Origin: Burkholderia cepacia ATCC 25416
GTDB taxonomy: Bacteria > Pseudomonadota > Gammaproteobacteria > Burkholderiales > Burkholderiaceae
Assembly: GCF_001411495.1 (NCBI RefSeq)
Contig: NZ_CP012981.1
Span: 2,356,001 to 2,420,000, forward strand
Direction of reading: 5' to 3'
Length of the DNA stretch: 64,000 nucleotides
In this document: positions 18,158-27,307 of the stretch, in pieces
Layout of the letters: the number at the start of each line of letters is the position of its first letter
How positions within the stretch are numbered: the stretch's first letter is position 1
Notes under the pieces: model-generated
Seen by the model: only the letters and a program-made list of their open reading frames with translations
What the model was told of the DNA's origin: nothing
The model's database searches: none
Program-made: the position numbers and the translations under genes

Positions 18158-19714
18158 ATGACGTTCTGGAATCTGTATTTCATCCTGAAGTTCGCGCTGT
18201 TCGCGACCGGGCACCTGCAGCCGTTCTGGCTCGCGAACCTCGCGTTCGCGGTGGCGCTCGCGATGAGCGCGCCGATCCGGCGGCGTGCGTGGCGCATCGT
18301 CCGGCAGGTCGTCGCGATCGCGATCGCGGTGCCGCTGCTCGCGCGCGAGCTGCATGCGCCGCCGCTTGCCCGTCTCGCCGAGGCCGCGCGGGAAGTCAGC
18401 ACGTTCCGCTTCGACTACTGGATGGAGCTGCTGCCGCGCCTGCTGCCGCCAGTGCTGGTGCTGACGGTGGCCGGTGTGCTGATCGTCTACTTCATCGTCA
18501 ACCGCTGGCTGCGCGTCGCGACCTTCGTGCTGGCCGTGCTGGTCGTGATGCCGCTGTGGCAGGCCGGCAGCGGGCTGATGGCGCGCGTCGTCGCGCCGCT
18601 TCCGCAGCAGGCGAACGCGGCGGGCACGACGCTCGCCGGCCAGCCCGAGGACCACAACGCCGCGCTCGCGACGTTCCGCACGCAGGAGTCGCAGCGACAG
18701 GTCGCGTTCGGCCACCTCGGCAGCGATCCGGCCGCACAGTTCGACGTGATCGTGCTGCACATCTGCTCGCTGTCGTGGGACGACCTCGATGCCGCGAAGG
18801 CGCGCAACCATCCGATGCTGAGCCATTTCGACTACCTGTTCTCGAACTTCAGCACGGCCGCGAGCTACAGCGGCCCGGCGGCGATCCGCGTGCTGCGCGC
18901 GAGCTGCGGGCAGGAAGCGCACGCCGACCTGTACAAACCCGCGCCGCAGCAGTGCCACCTGTTCTCGCAACTGGCGAGCGCCGGTTACTCGGTGCAGTCG
19001 CTGCTGAACCACGACGGCCACTTCGACAATTTCCTGCAGGTGATCCACGACAACATCGGCGTGGCCGACGCGCCGATGATCTCGAACGCGGCCGCGCCCG
19101 TTGCGATGCACGCGTTCGACGGCTCGGCGATCAAGGACGACTACACGACGCTCGCGAACTGGTATGCGCAGCGCGCGTCGGTGCAAGGCCCGGTCGCGCT
19201 GTACTACAACACGATCAGCCTGCACGACGGCAACCGGATCGTCGGCAGTTCGCTGACGAGCATCGACTCGTATCCGCAGCGCGTGACGAAGATGATGAAC
19301 GACTTCGACCGCCTCGCCGACCTGATCGCGCAATCCGGCCGCCGTGCGGTGATCGTGTTCGTGCCCGAGCACGGCGCCGCGCTGCGCGGCGACAAGTACC
19401 AGGTCGCGGGCCTGCGCGAGATCCCGACGCCGCGCATCGTGCACGGGCCGGTGGGCGTGCGGCTCGTCGGCTTTGCCGGCAATCACGGCGCGACGACCGT
19501 GATCGACCAGCCGACCAGCTTCCTCGCGCTCGCGCAACTGCTGTCGAACCTCGTGTCGAACAGCCCGTTCAAGCCGGGCACGACGCTCGCGCAATACGCG
19601 GCCGACCTGCCGCGCACGCGGATGGTCGGCGAGAACGAGGGCACGGTGACGATGCAGACGGCCGAGGGTTACTCGGTGAAAACTCCGGATGGCGTATGGA
19701 TCGACGAACAGTAA
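18158..19714 (+). CDS. bcsG: Cellulose phosphoethanolamine transferase BcsG
   Basis: 518 aa. The N-terminal ~150 residues hold several transmembrane helices; the rest is a periplasmic alkaline-phosphatase-fold domain. Catalytic positions match E. coli BcsG spacing: nucleophile Ser238 in SYSGPA, the disulphide pair Cys203/Cys250 (47 apart as in E. coli), His356 in SLHDG, and Glu404-His405 in PEHG. The expected activity is transfer of phosphoethanolamine from phosphatidylethanolamine to cellulose. Its stop TAATG contains the start of bcsR. Confidence 0.93.
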   Translation: MTFWNLYFILKFALFATGHLQPFWLANLAFAVALAMSAPIRRRAWRIVRQVVAIAIAVPLLARELHAPPLARLAEAAREVSTFRFDYWMELLPRLLPPVLVLTVAGVLIVYFIVNRWLRVATFVLAVLVVMPLWQAGSGLMARVVAPLPQQANAAGTTLAGQPEDHNAALATFRTQESQRQVAFGHLGSDPAAQFDVIVLHICSLSWDDLDAAKARNHPMLSHFDYLFSNFSTAASYSGPAAIRVLRASCGQEAHADLYKPAPQQCHLFSQLASAGYSVQSLLNHDGHFDNFLQVIHDNIGVADAPMISNAAAPVAMHAFDGSAIKDDYTTLANWYAQRASVQGPVALYYNTISLHDGNRIVGSSLTSIDSYPQRVTKMMNDFDRLADLIAQSGRRAVIVFVPEHGAALRGDKYQVAGLREIPTPRIVHGPVGVRLVGFAGNHGATTVIDQPTSFLALAQLLSNLVSNSPFKPGTTLAQYAADLPRTRMVGENEGTVTMQTAEGYSVKTPDGVWIDEQ

Positions 19715-19899
19715 TGCTTCACGGTGACGGCGACGACGATCGCCTGTCGCAACCGAACGACGTGCTCGGCCTCGCGCGGCATCTGCCCGCGCTCGATCCC
19801 GGGCGCTATGTCGACGAGCAGGCGCGCCGTGCGTTCATCGAGTCGCTCGACCGCTGGCCGACACTGGCGAAGCTGATGGGATTGAAACCGTCGACGTAA
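19714..19899 (+). CDS. bcsR: BcsR-like small regulator of cellulose synthesis
   Basis: 61 aa, too short to stand out, starting at the ATG in the TAATG overlap with bcsG (an ATG at 19696 is an alternative). The core has the BcsR pattern: an N-D-V-L-x-L stretch, a LPALDPGRY segment, then a helix ending in RWPTLAKLMG. E. coli BcsR (62 aa) has the same elements (NDIVALKQ, LP-DI-Y, RWPLLAEF). BcsR stabilises and activates BcsQ and is normally encoded directly before it; here it is the last gene of the operon. Confidence 0.72.
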   Translation: MLHGDGDDDRLSQPNDVLGLARHLPALDPGRYVDEQARRAFIESLDRWPTLAKLMGLKPST

Positions 19900-19910
19900 C
19901 ACGGACGGGA

Positions 19911-19938
19911 CGACGGCCGGCATGCGTGCCGGCCGTCG
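19911..19938 (+). terminator. Hairpin after the cellulose operon
   Basis: A perfect 12-base-pair stem (19911-19922 with 19927-19938) around a TGCG loop, directly after bcsR and before the convergent pirin gene. There is no clear T-run, so it may be only a partial or bidirectional terminator. Confidence 0.5.
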
Positions 19939-19960
19939 GTTGCCTGCGGGCGATCCTGCC

Positions 19961-19996
19961 TATTGGGCCTATTGGGCCTATTGCGCCTGTTGCGCC
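19961..19996. repeat. Four 9-base tandem units carrying three in-frame TAG stops
   Basis: Units TATTGGGCC (x2) then TATTGCGCC and TGTTGCGCC span the 3' end of the minus-strand pirin gene. Read on the minus strand they give CAA-TAG-GCC units, so the true stop (19978-19980) is followed by two more in-frame TAGs. This looks like small replication slippage. Confidence 0.6.
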
Positions 19997-20871
19997 TTGC
20001 GTTCCGGCTGGCGCGTCCATTCGTTTTCTTCGCCCGGCACCTTGCCGAAGGTCTGATCGGCCCACGCGGCGCGGGCCGCGTCGATCTTCGCGCGCGTGCT
20101 CGACACGAAATTCCATTCGATGAAACGCTCGCCCGGCAGATGCGCACCGCCGAGCAGCATCACGCGTGCGCCGCTTGCGCTGGCGAGCGCCACGGTCGCG
20201 CCGGGTTCGAGCACGGCCATCGTCGCGGGGGCGAGCGGCGTGCCGTCGATGGCGAGGTCGCCGTCGACCAGGTACACGCCGCGTTCCTCATGTTCGGCAT
20301 CGAGCGCGAGCGTGCCGCCTGCCGCGAATTCCGCATACGCATAGAGCGTCGGCGAGAACACGGCGACCGGCGACGCGAGCCCGAACGCGGTACCCGCGAT
20401 CACGCGCACGGTCGTGCCGTCACGCGTGAACGACGGCAGCGTGTCGGCCGGATGATGGACGAACGCGGGCGTGGTGTCTTCATGCTCGACCGGCAGCGCG
20501 ACCCAGGTCTGGATCCCGTGCACCGGCTGCTCGCGCGGCCGGTCTTCGTCGGGCGAGCGCTCCGAATGCACGATGCCGCGGCCGGCCGTCATCCAGTTCA
20601 CGTCGCCCGGCACGATCTTCTGCCGGAAGCCGAGGCTGTCGTGATGCATCAGCGAGCCGTCGAACAGGTAGGTGACGGTCGCGAGGCCGATGTGCGGATG
20701 CGGCAGCACGTCGATGCCGCGGCCGGCCGGCAGCACGGCCGGCCCCATCTCGTCGAAGAAGATGAACGGGCCGACGAGGCGCGCGGCGCGCGCGGGCAGC
20801 ACGCGGCGCACGACGAGGTTGCCGATGTCGCTTTCGCGCGGCGTGAGCAGGGTCTTGATCGAGGCGGACAT
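19978..20871 (-). CDS. Pirin family protein (cupin)
   Basis: 297 aa, ATG 20871. Typical pirin N-terminal cupin with the metal-binding pattern in HPHIG and HxxxxG segments (LPHPHIGLATVTYLF, then the GIVHSE motif), and a weaker C-terminal cupin. Pirins bind iron; some show quercetinase activity. It lies 32 bases downstream of the OsmC gene, as the last gene of a minus-strand set. The C-terminus is Gln/Ala-rich, encoded by small repeats. Confidence 0.88.
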   Translation of the reverse strand: MSASIKTLLTPRESDIGNLVVRRVLPARAARLVGPFIFFDEMGPAVLPAGRGIDVLPHPHIGLATVTYLFDGSLMHHDSLGFRQKIVPGDVNWMTAGRGIVHSERSPDEDRPREQPVHGIQTWVALPVEHEDTTPAFVHHPADTLPSFTRDGTTVRVIAGTAFGLASPVAVFSPTLYAYAEFAAGGTLALDAEHEERGVYLVDGDLAIDGTPLAPATMAVLEPGATVALASASGARVMLLGGAHLPGERFIEWNFVSSTRAKIDAARAAWADQTFGKVPGEENEWTRQPERKAQQAQ

Positions 20872-20903
20872 GGTGGGGATTCTCGTGGTCGGTGCGGGGC
20901 GCG

Positions 20904-21296
20904 TCAGGCGATCGCCGTGTCGATGGTGATCGGATGCGAGAGGATCTTGTGCACCGGGCATGCGTTCGCGATCTGCAGCAGGCGTTCGCGCTGTTCGCCG
21001 GACAGGTCGCCGTCGAGCGTGATGCGGCGCACGATCGTGCTGCCCGCGCTGCCCGATTCGTGCGCGAGCTTCACGTGCACTTCGGCGAGCGGCCAGCCCT
21101 TGCGTTGCGCATACATCTTCAGCGTGATCGCGGTGCATGCGCCGAGGCTCGACAGCAGCAGCGCGACGGGCGTCGGCGCGGTGTCGCCGCCGCCGAGCGG
21201 CGTGGGCTCGTCGGCGCGCCACTGGTGGACGCCGTCGGTGAAGTGGACGAGGTAATCGACGGCGCCGATGCTTGCTTCGACTGACAGTTCGCTCAT
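20904..21296 (-). CDS. OsmC family peroxiredoxin-like protein
   Basis: 130 aa. Both family cysteines are visible, in [10 protein letters not shown] and [10 protein letters not shown], and could act as a peroxidatic/resolving pair on organic hydroperoxides. The start is ATG 21296, 46 bases after the antiporter stop, so it is probably co-transcribed with the XapX-antiporter genes. The annotated role is thiol-dependent detoxification; the substrate is not known. Confidence 0.88.
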   Translation of the reverse strand: MSELSVEASIGAVDYLVHFTDGVHQWRADEPTPLGGGDTAPTPVALLLSSLGACTAITLKMYAQRKGWPLAEVHVKLAHESGSAGSTIVRRITLDGDLSGEQRERLLQIANACPVHKILSHPITIDTAIA

Positions 21297-21342
21297 TGCG
21301 GTTCCATAAGGAGAAAGGGGGAGGCGGCGGCTTGGCCGGGCT

Positions 21343-22923
21343 TCAGGGTTCGAGCAGGCGCTGCAGGCGCAGCTCCTCGAAATCGAGTTCCGATTCGATC
21401 CGGTGCAGCACCGTGTCGTCGACCTTGCCGTCGCGATGCAGGTCGAGCAGCGCACGGCGCGACACGCCGACGAGGTCGAGTTCGACGCGCAGCATGCGCG
21501 CCCGCACGTTGGCCGGTTCGGTGCCATGACGATGCGCGCGTTCGTTGAAGGTCACGCGGTTCCGGTATTCGGCGAGCAGGCGGTCGAGCGAAGGGCGTTC
21601 GAGGCTCGACCCGCGCTGTTCGAGCGCGTCGAGTTCGGCGAGCGCCGCGCCGAACGTGTGCGCGCGCACGGCGTGTTCGGACATCGTGTGCCGCGCGGCC
21701 GGGCGCAGCTTCAGTACGCGGATCAGCGGCGCGAGCGTGCCGCCCTGCACGACGAGCGTCGCGATGATCAGCAGGAACGTGCTGAACAGGATCAGGTCGC
21801 GGCCGGGGAAGGTGGCCGGCAGTGCGATCGCGGCCGCGAGGCTCACGACACCGCGCATGCCCGACCAGCCGAGCACGACGGCTTCGCGCCACGACCACGG
21901 AGCGTGGCCCGCGCGCGGCGCGCGCAGGCGGCCCGGCAGCCACATCGCGACGAACACCCACACGAGGCGCGCGCCGATCGCGGCGGCGGTGGCGGGCAGC
22001 GCGACGCGCAGGCCGGCCATCAGCACCGCGCCTTCGTGGTTCACGCGTGCGAGGATCGCGTGCAGCGCGAGGCCGATCAGGATGAACACGAGCGCGTCGA
22101 GCACGAACACGATCGCTTCCCAGGTCGCCTTCGCCTTGATCCGCATGTCGGCGTCGAACACGCGATGCTGGCGCACGCCGAGCACGAGGCCGCAGGTCAC
22201 CACCGACAGCACGCCCGAGCCGTCGACGGCTTCCGCGATCCCGTAGCTGCCCCACGCCATCGCGAAGGTCACGACGATGCCGAGCATCGGGTCGCGCAGG
22301 CGCGGCAGCACCCAGCACATCGCATGGCCGCACGCGAGGCCGACCGCGATGCCGATCAGCGTCAGCGAGAAGAACAGGCCGGTGGCGCTGGCGGCCGTGA
22401 TCGATACCGCCAGCGCGGCCGACACGGCCATCTGGTACAGCAGCAGACCCGACGCATCGTTGACGAGGCTCTCGCCTTCGAGCACCGCGACGAGCCGCGC
22501 GGGCAGCGGGTGGCGCTGCAGGATCGCCTTCGCGGCAACCGCGTCGGGCGGCGACACGATCGCGCCGAGCGTGAAGCAGGCGGCCCACGGCAGCGCCGGG
22601 TTCACGGCATGCACGGCGAGCGCGACCGCGACGGTGGTGAACACCACCGCGCCGAGCGCGAGCGACGCGATCGATGCGAGCTCCTGCCGGAATTCCTTCC
22701 ACGCGGTGTAGAACCCGCTCGACATCAGCAGCGGCGGCAGCACGGCCACGAGCAGCAGCGCCGGGTCCATGTCGGGCACACGCTTGCCGGCGACCGCGAC
22801 CACGCAGCCGCCGAGCAGCAGCACGACGGCCGGCGGAATCGAGATGCGTTCGGCGAGCCACGTGAGCGCGCCCGCGCCGCAGATCAACAGCAGCAGGTAA
22901 TGAAACAGTTCGACGTTGGTCAT
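21343..22923 (-). CDS. CPA1-type Na+/H+ antiporter
   Basis: 526 aa with about 11-13 hydrophobic segments in the first ~410 residues, then a hydrophilic, charged tail of about 115 residues. Family features include the SPPDAVAA segment and the ND of LVNDASG, which in CPA1 exchangers forms the ion site. It should exchange Na+ (or K+) for H+ at the inner membrane. It begins 10 bases after the upstream XapX-like gene. The long cytosolic tail probably regulates pH response. Confidence 0.87.
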   Translation of the reverse strand: MTNVELFHYLLLLICGAGALTWLAERISIPPAVVLLLGGCVVAVAGKRVPDMDPALLLVAVLPPLLMSSGFYTAWKEFRQELASIASLALGAVVFTTVAVALAVHAVNPALPWAACFTLGAIVSPPDAVAAKAILQRHPLPARLVAVLEGESLVNDASGLLLYQMAVSAALAVSITAASATGLFFSLTLIGIAVGLACGHAMCWVLPRLRDPMLGIVVTFAMAWGSYGIAEAVDGSGVLSVVTCGLVLGVRQHRVFDADMRIKAKATWEAIVFVLDALVFILIGLALHAILARVNHEGAVLMAGLRVALPATAAAIGARLVWVFVAMWLPGRLRAPRAGHAPWSWREAVVLGWSGMRGVVSLAAAIALPATFPGRDLILFSTFLLIIATLVVQGGTLAPLIRVLKLRPAARHTMSEHAVRAHTFGAALAELDALEQRGSSLERPSLDRLLAEYRNRVTFNERAHRHGTEPANVRARMLRVELDLVGVSRRALLDLHRDGKVDDTVLHRIESELDFEELRLQRLLEP

Positions 22924-22933
22924 GAGCCTGGCG

Positions 22934-23194
22934 TCACGACGGCTTGCGGTCGTTGGCGGCGCCGCCCGGCAGCGTACCGAACATGTGCTGGCTGCATTGT
23001 GCGTCGCGCCATGCGGTATTGAGCCGGTGGCCGGACAGCATCCGGCGCGCGAGCGGGAGGATCTGCTCGCCGGCCAGCATGCCGAGCAGGCCGAGGAGCG
23101 CGATGATCGGCGGCGCCGGCGAATTCACGCCGAGCGCGCCGTAGATGACACCGGCGAGGATGCCGGCGAACAGCGACAGAAAATACGGTTTCAT
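22934..23194 (-). CDS. XapX/DUF1427 family small membrane protein
   Basis: 86 aa, ATG 23194 with AGAGG upstream. Two hydrophobic helices flank the conserved family stretch (SPAPPIIALLGLLGML), then there is a basic C-terminal extension of about 35 residues that the second copy at 25227 lacks. The function of the family is unknown. It is the first gene of a minus-strand set with the antiporter, OsmC and pirin genes. Confidence 0.8.
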   Translation of the reverse strand: MKPYFLSLFAGILAGVIYGALGVNSPAPPIIALLGLLGMLAGEQILPLARRMLSGHRLNTAWRDAQCSQHMFGTLPGGAANDRKPS

Positions 23195-23476
23195 GATGAA
23201 AACCTCTCGTGATAGGCTGATCGGGCGCGAAGGCGGTGCCTTCAATGTGCTGGAAGCGTATCGGGTTTACGTGCGGAAAAAAAGGGCGGACAGCCCTCGG
23301 AGACCCCCTCTTTCGGAATTCGATCGATTCCATTTCTTGGATGTTCGAGCCGCGACTTTTCCGATTAAATGGCTGCAACCGGAACACGCCAATCCGGAGC
23401 AACGCACAGCCGGCTCCTCCGCCATCCCGGTCGAGGCAAGCCTTGAACGTTTCCAGACCAAAGGATGATTCGCGCC
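23195..23476. promoter_or_regulatory. Divergent promoter region between XapX and the isochorismatase-family gene
   Basis: 282 bases without a gene. It contains a short hairpin GAAGGC-GGT-GCCTTC at 23229-23243 and a dyad GGAAT-N7-ATTCC at 23315-23331, either of which could be an operator. I see no convincing -35/-10 pair. Confidence 0.4.
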
Positions 23477-24163
23477 ATGAGCAACGCCAAACTTGAAGTC
23501 CTCACTCCCCACAATAGCCAGATCATCTTCATCGACCAGCAGCCGCAGATGGCGTTCGGCGTGCAGTCGATCGATCGCCAGACGCTGAAGAACAACGTCG
23601 TCGGGCTCGCCAAGGCCGCGAAGGCATTCAACATCCCCACCACGATCACGACGGTCGAAAGCGACAGCTTCTCGGGTTACACCTACCCCGAACTGCTCGA
23701 CGTGTTCCCGAACCAGAAGACGCTCGAACGTACGTCGATGAACTCGTGGGACGACCAGAAGGTGCGCGACGCGCTGGCCGCGAACGGCCGCAAGAAGGTG
23801 GTCGTGTCGGGCCTGTGGACGGAAGTCTGCAACACGACGTTCGCGCTCTGCGCGATGCTCGAAGGCGACTACGAGATCTACATGGTGGCCGACGCGTCGG
23901 GCGGCACGTCGAAGGACGCGCACGACTACGCGATGCAGCGGATGATCCAGGCCGGCGTCGTGCCGGTCACCTGGCAGCAGGTCGCGCTCGAATGGCAGCG
24001 CGACTGGGCGCGCCGCGACACCTACGACGCGGTGATGGCGATCGCGAAGGAACACTCGGGCGCGTACGGGATGGGCGTCGACTACGCGTACACGATGGTC
24101 CACAAGGCCGCCCAGCGCACCGCGACGCCGCACGAGTCGATTCCGGCCGTGCCGGCGAAGTAA
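23477..24163 (+). CDS. Isochorismatase-family cysteine hydrolase (YcaC-like)
   Basis: 228 aa from ATG 23477; an earlier in-frame ATG at 23465 has no ribosome site in front. Family features: the catalytic Asp in FIDQQPQMAFG and the nucleophile Cys in SGLWTEVCNTTFALC. These enzymes hydrolyse amide or related bonds in small molecules (the YcaC group has no settled substrate). It is convergent with the LysR gene (22 bases apart) and divergent from the XapX gene. Confidence 0.87.
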   Translation: MSNAKLEVLTPHNSQIIFIDQQPQMAFGVQSIDRQTLKNNVVGLAKAAKAFNIPTTITTVESDSFSGYTYPELLDVFPNQKTLERTSMNSWDDQKVRDALAANGRKKVVVSGLWTEVCNTTFALCAMLEGDYEIYMVADASGGTSKDAHDYAMQRMIQAGVVPVTWQQVALEWQRDWARRDTYDAVMAIAKEHSGAYGMGVDYAYTMVHKAAQRTATPHESIPAVPAK

Positions 24164-24185
24164 CCGGCCGCATGCTGCCGACCGG

Positions 24186-25109
24186 TCAGACGGGCGGCAG
24201 CGCCCACGGCGCGTGCGACAGGTGTTCGACGAGAAAATCGAGCAACGCCGTCACGCGCGCGGCGCGCAGCATGCCGGGCGGCGTGACGAGGTTGACGTTG
24301 ATATCGGGAATTTTCCAGTCATGCATCACTTCCTCGAGCGCGCCGCTTTGCAACTCGTTCCACACCAGGAACGACGGCTGCAGCGCGAGGCCCTGGCCGG
24401 CGATCAGCGCGGGGCAGAGCACGTCGGCGTTGTTCGCGCGAATGCGCCCGCGCACCGGCACGCCGAATTCCTCGCCCGACGTCTTGTGGCGGAAGCGCCA
24501 GTATTCGGGCGTCGGAATGTTCGTGTAGGTCAGGCATACGTGCTGGTCGAGTTCGCTCGGATGAGTCGGCCGGCCGTGCCGGTCGAGATACGCGGGCGAC
24601 GCGACGAGCGGCCGGCGCACCGCGCACAGGCGGCGCGCACGCAGCGACGAATCGTTCAGTTCGGCGATCCGGATCGCGACGTCGAAGCCGCCGGACACGA
24701 TGTCGACGAAGTGATCGGTCAGCACGAGGTCGACGTCGACGCGCGGATAGCGCTCGAGAAACGCGGGCAACAGCGGCGCGAGATTGCACAGGCCGTAGGA
24801 CATCGGCGCGTTCACGCGCACGAGGCCGTGCGGTTCGAGCGCATGCGCGGAGGCTTCGCCTTCGATCAGCTCGGCATCGGCGAGCAGCCGGATCGCGCGA
24901 TCGCGCAGCAGCTCGCCGGTCGGCGTGAGCGACAGCTTGCGCGACGTGCGGTACAGCAGCATCGCGCCGAGGCGCTTTTCCAGGCGGGCGATCGCTTTCG
25001 ACACGGTCGGTTGCGATACGCCGAGCAGGTCGGCGGCCTTGGCGAACGAACCGGTCTCGGCGACGCGCGCGAAGATGGCCCAGGCTTCGAGATCGGGAAG
25101 ATGTTGCAT
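24186..25109 (-). CDS. LysR-family transcriptional regulator
   Basis: 307 aa. A clear N-terminal winged helix-turn-helix (ETGSFAKAADLLGVSQPTV, about residues 18-36) and the periplasmic-binding-like effector domain (about 90-300). It is transcribed away from the XapX-amidohydrolase operon across 117 bases, so it probably controls that operon. The effector is unknown. Confidence 0.93.
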   Translation of the reverse strand: MQHLPDLEAWAIFARVAETGSFAKAADLLGVSQPTVSKAIARLEKRLGAMLLYRTSRKLSLTPTGELLRDRAIRLLADAELIEGEASAHALEPHGLVRVNAPMSYGLCNLAPLLPAFLERYPRVDVDLVLTDHFVDIVSGGFDVAIRIAELNDSSLRARRLCAVRRPLVASPAYLDRHGRPTHPSELDQHVCLTYTNIPTPEYWRFRHKTSGEEFGVPVRGRIRANNADVLCPALIAGQGLALQPSFLVWNELQSGALEEVMHDWKIPDINVNLVTPPGMLRAARVTALLDFLVEHLSHAPWALPPV

Positions 25110-25226
25110 GGCTGGAAGGCGTGGCGGGCAAGCGAAGCGGGTGGGGCGGCAGCGGATCGCGCCGCGTGCGCATGGCGCCCGTGCGGGCGGAAATGCGGGT
25201 CATTCTAATCCAGTCGTGAGGAGCGT

Positions 25227-25394
25227 ATGGAATCGTATGTCGTTTCATTGGGTGCCGGCATGCTGGTCGGCGTCATGTACAGCGTGGTCAAGGTGCGCTC
25301 GCCCGCACCGCCGCTGATTGCCCTGGTCGGGCTGGCCGGCATGCTGGCCGGCGTCGCGGCCGTCGCACCGGTCCGTCACTGGCTCGGTTTCTGA
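25227..25394 (+). CDS. Short XapX/DUF1427-type membrane protein
   Basis: 55 aa, ATG 25227 after GAGGAG (25218-25223). Two hydrophobic helices with a KVRSPAPPLIALVGLAGML core almost identical in pattern to the copy at 22934 (NSPAPPIIALLGLLGML). It is too short to be listed by usual ORF filters. It starts a compact operon: the amidohydrolase begins 19 bases later. Confidence 0.8.
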   Translation: MESYVVSLGAGMLVGVMYSVVKVRSPAPPLIALVGLAGMLAGVAAVAPVRHWLGF

Positions 25395-25413
25395 CTGGAT
25401 CGAGGACACATTG

Positions 25414-27306
25414 ATGAACGCACCCGCCACTCAACCGGATCTGATCCTTCACAACGGAAGGTTCACGACCCTCGACCGCGCGAACCCCGTCGCGACCGCC
25501 GTCGCAATCAAGGACGGCCGCTTCGTCGCGGTCGGCCACGACGCGGACGTGATGCCGCTCGCGGGCCGCGCGACGAAGGTCGTCGATCTCGAGGGCCGCG
25601 GCGCGCTGCCGGGCCTGATCGACAACCACTGCCACGTGATTCGCGGCGGCCTGAACTACAACATGGAACTGCGTTGGGACGGCGTGCCGTCGCTCGCGGT
25701 TGCAATGGACATGCTCAAGCGGCAGGTGGCGATCACGCCCGCGCCGCAATGGGTACGCGTGGTCGGCGGCTTCACCGAGCACCAGTTCGCCGAGAAGCGC
25801 CTGCCGACGATCGACGAACTCAACGCGGCCGCGCCCGATACGCCGGTGTTCATCCTGCACCTGTACGATCGCGCGCTGCTGAACGCGGCCGCGCTGCGCG
25901 TGGTCGGCTACACGAAGGACACGCCGGAGCCGCCGGGCGGCACGATCCTGCGCGATGCCGCGGGCAACCCGACCGGGCTGCTGCTCGCGAACCCGAACGC
26001 GACGATCCTGTACGCGACGCTCGCGAAGGGGCCGAAGCTGCCGTTCGAATACCAGTACAACTCGACGCGCCACTTCATGCGCGAACTGAACCGTCTCGGC
26101 GTGACCGGCGTGATCGACGCGGGCGGCGGTTCGCAAAACTATCCGGACGACTACGAGGTGATCCGCAAGCTGCACGACGCGGGCGAGATGACGATCCGGA
26201 TCGCGTACAACCTGTTCACGCAGAAGCCGAACGCCGAGAAGGAAGACTTCGTGAACTGGACGAAGAGCACGAAGTATCACGACGGCACCGACTACTTCCG
26301 CAACAACGGCGCGGGCGAAATGCTGGTGTTCTCGGCGGCCGACTTCGAGGACTTCCGCGTCGCGCGTCCGGACCTGCCGGCGCAGATGGAAGACGATCTC
26401 GAGGGCGTCGTGCGCGTGCTCGCCCAGAACCGCTGGCCGTGGCGCATGCATGCGACGTATGACGAAACGATCAGCCGCGCGCTCGACGTGTTCGAGAAGG
26501 TGAACAAGGACATCCCGCTCGAAGGGCTGAACTGGTTCTTCGATCACGCGGAAACCATCACCGAAAAGTCGATGGATCGTATCGCGGCGCTGGGCGGCGG
26601 CATCGCGGTGCAGCACCGGATGGCGTACCAGGGCGAATACTTCGTCGAGCGTTACGGCGCGCAGGCGGCCGAAGCGACGCCGCCGGTCGCGAAGATGCTG
26701 TCGAAGGGCCTCAAGGTGTCGGCCGGCACCGACGCGACGCGCGTGGCGTCGTACAACCCGTGGGTGTCGCTGTCCTGGCTCGTGACGGGCAAGACGATCG
26801 GCGGGCTGCGCATGTATCCGCAGCGCAACCTGCTCGATCGCGAGACCGCGCTGCGCATGTGGACCGAATACGTGACGTGGTTCTCGAACGAGGTCGGCAA
26901 GAAAGGGCGGATCGCGGTCGGGCAGCTGGCCGACGTGGTCGTGCCGGATCGCGACTTCTTCGCGTGCGCGGAGGACGACATCGCGGGCACGACCGCGTTG
27001 CTGACGGTGGTCGGCGGCCGGATCGTGTGGGGCGCGGGCCCGTTCGCGTCGCATGACGCGCCGATTCCGCCCGCGATGCCGGACTGGTCGCCTGTGCGCG
27101 AGTACGGCGGCTACGGCGGCTGGGGCGCGACGCAGCGCAGCGGCGCACCGCTGCAACGCGCGGCGGCGGCCGCCGCGATGTGCGGCTGCGCGAATGCGTG
27201 CAACGTGCACCAGCATGCGCACGCGAGCGCGTGGGGCAGCGCATTGCCGACGTCGGACGCGAAGGGCTTCTGGGGCGCGTTCGGCTGTTCCTGCTGGGCG
27301 GTCTGA
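25414..27306 (+). CDS. Amidohydrolase (YtcJ-like) with Cys/His-rich C-terminal tail
   Basis: 630 aa, ATG 25414, with GAGG upstream. The amidohydrolase superfamily HxH-type metal motif is present as DNHCHV near residue 70, with further metal-site His (FDHAET). The last ~45 residues contain five Cys and three closely spaced His (CGC...C...HQHAH...GCSC). I know this tail as unusual for YtcJ-like enzymes; it could bind metal. The start is 19 bases after the XapX gene and the stop 1 base before the DoxX gene. The substrate is unknown. Confidence 0.85.
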   Translation: MNAPATQPDLILHNGRFTTLDRANPVATAVAIKDGRFVAVGHDADVMPLAGRATKVVDLEGRGALPGLIDNHCHVIRGGLNYNMELRWDGVPSLAVAMDMLKRQVAITPAPQWVRVVGGFTEHQFAEKRLPTIDELNAAAPDTPVFILHLYDRALLNAAALRVVGYTKDTPEPPGGTILRDAAGNPTGLLLANPNATILYATLAKGPKLPFEYQYNSTRHFMRELNRLGVTGVIDAGGGSQNYPDDYEVIRKLHDAGEMTIRIAYNLFTQKPNAEKEDFVNWTKSTKYHDGTDYFRNNGAGEMLVFSAADFEDFRVARPDLPAQMEDDLEGVVRVLAQNRWPWRMHATYDETISRALDVFEKVNKDIPLEGLNWFFDHAETITEKSMDRIAALGGGIAVQHRMAYQGEYFVERYGAQAAEATPPVAKMLSKGLKVSAGTDATRVASYNPWVSLSWLVTGKTIGGLRMYPQRNLLDRETALRMWTEYVTWFSNEVGKKGRIAVGQLADVVVPDRDFFACAEDDIAGTTALLTVVGGRIVWGAGPFASHDAPIPPAMPDWSPVREYGGYGGWGATQRSGAPLQRAAAAAAMCGCANACNVHQHAHASAWGSALPTSDAKGFWGAFGCSCWAV

Positions 27307-27307
27307 C

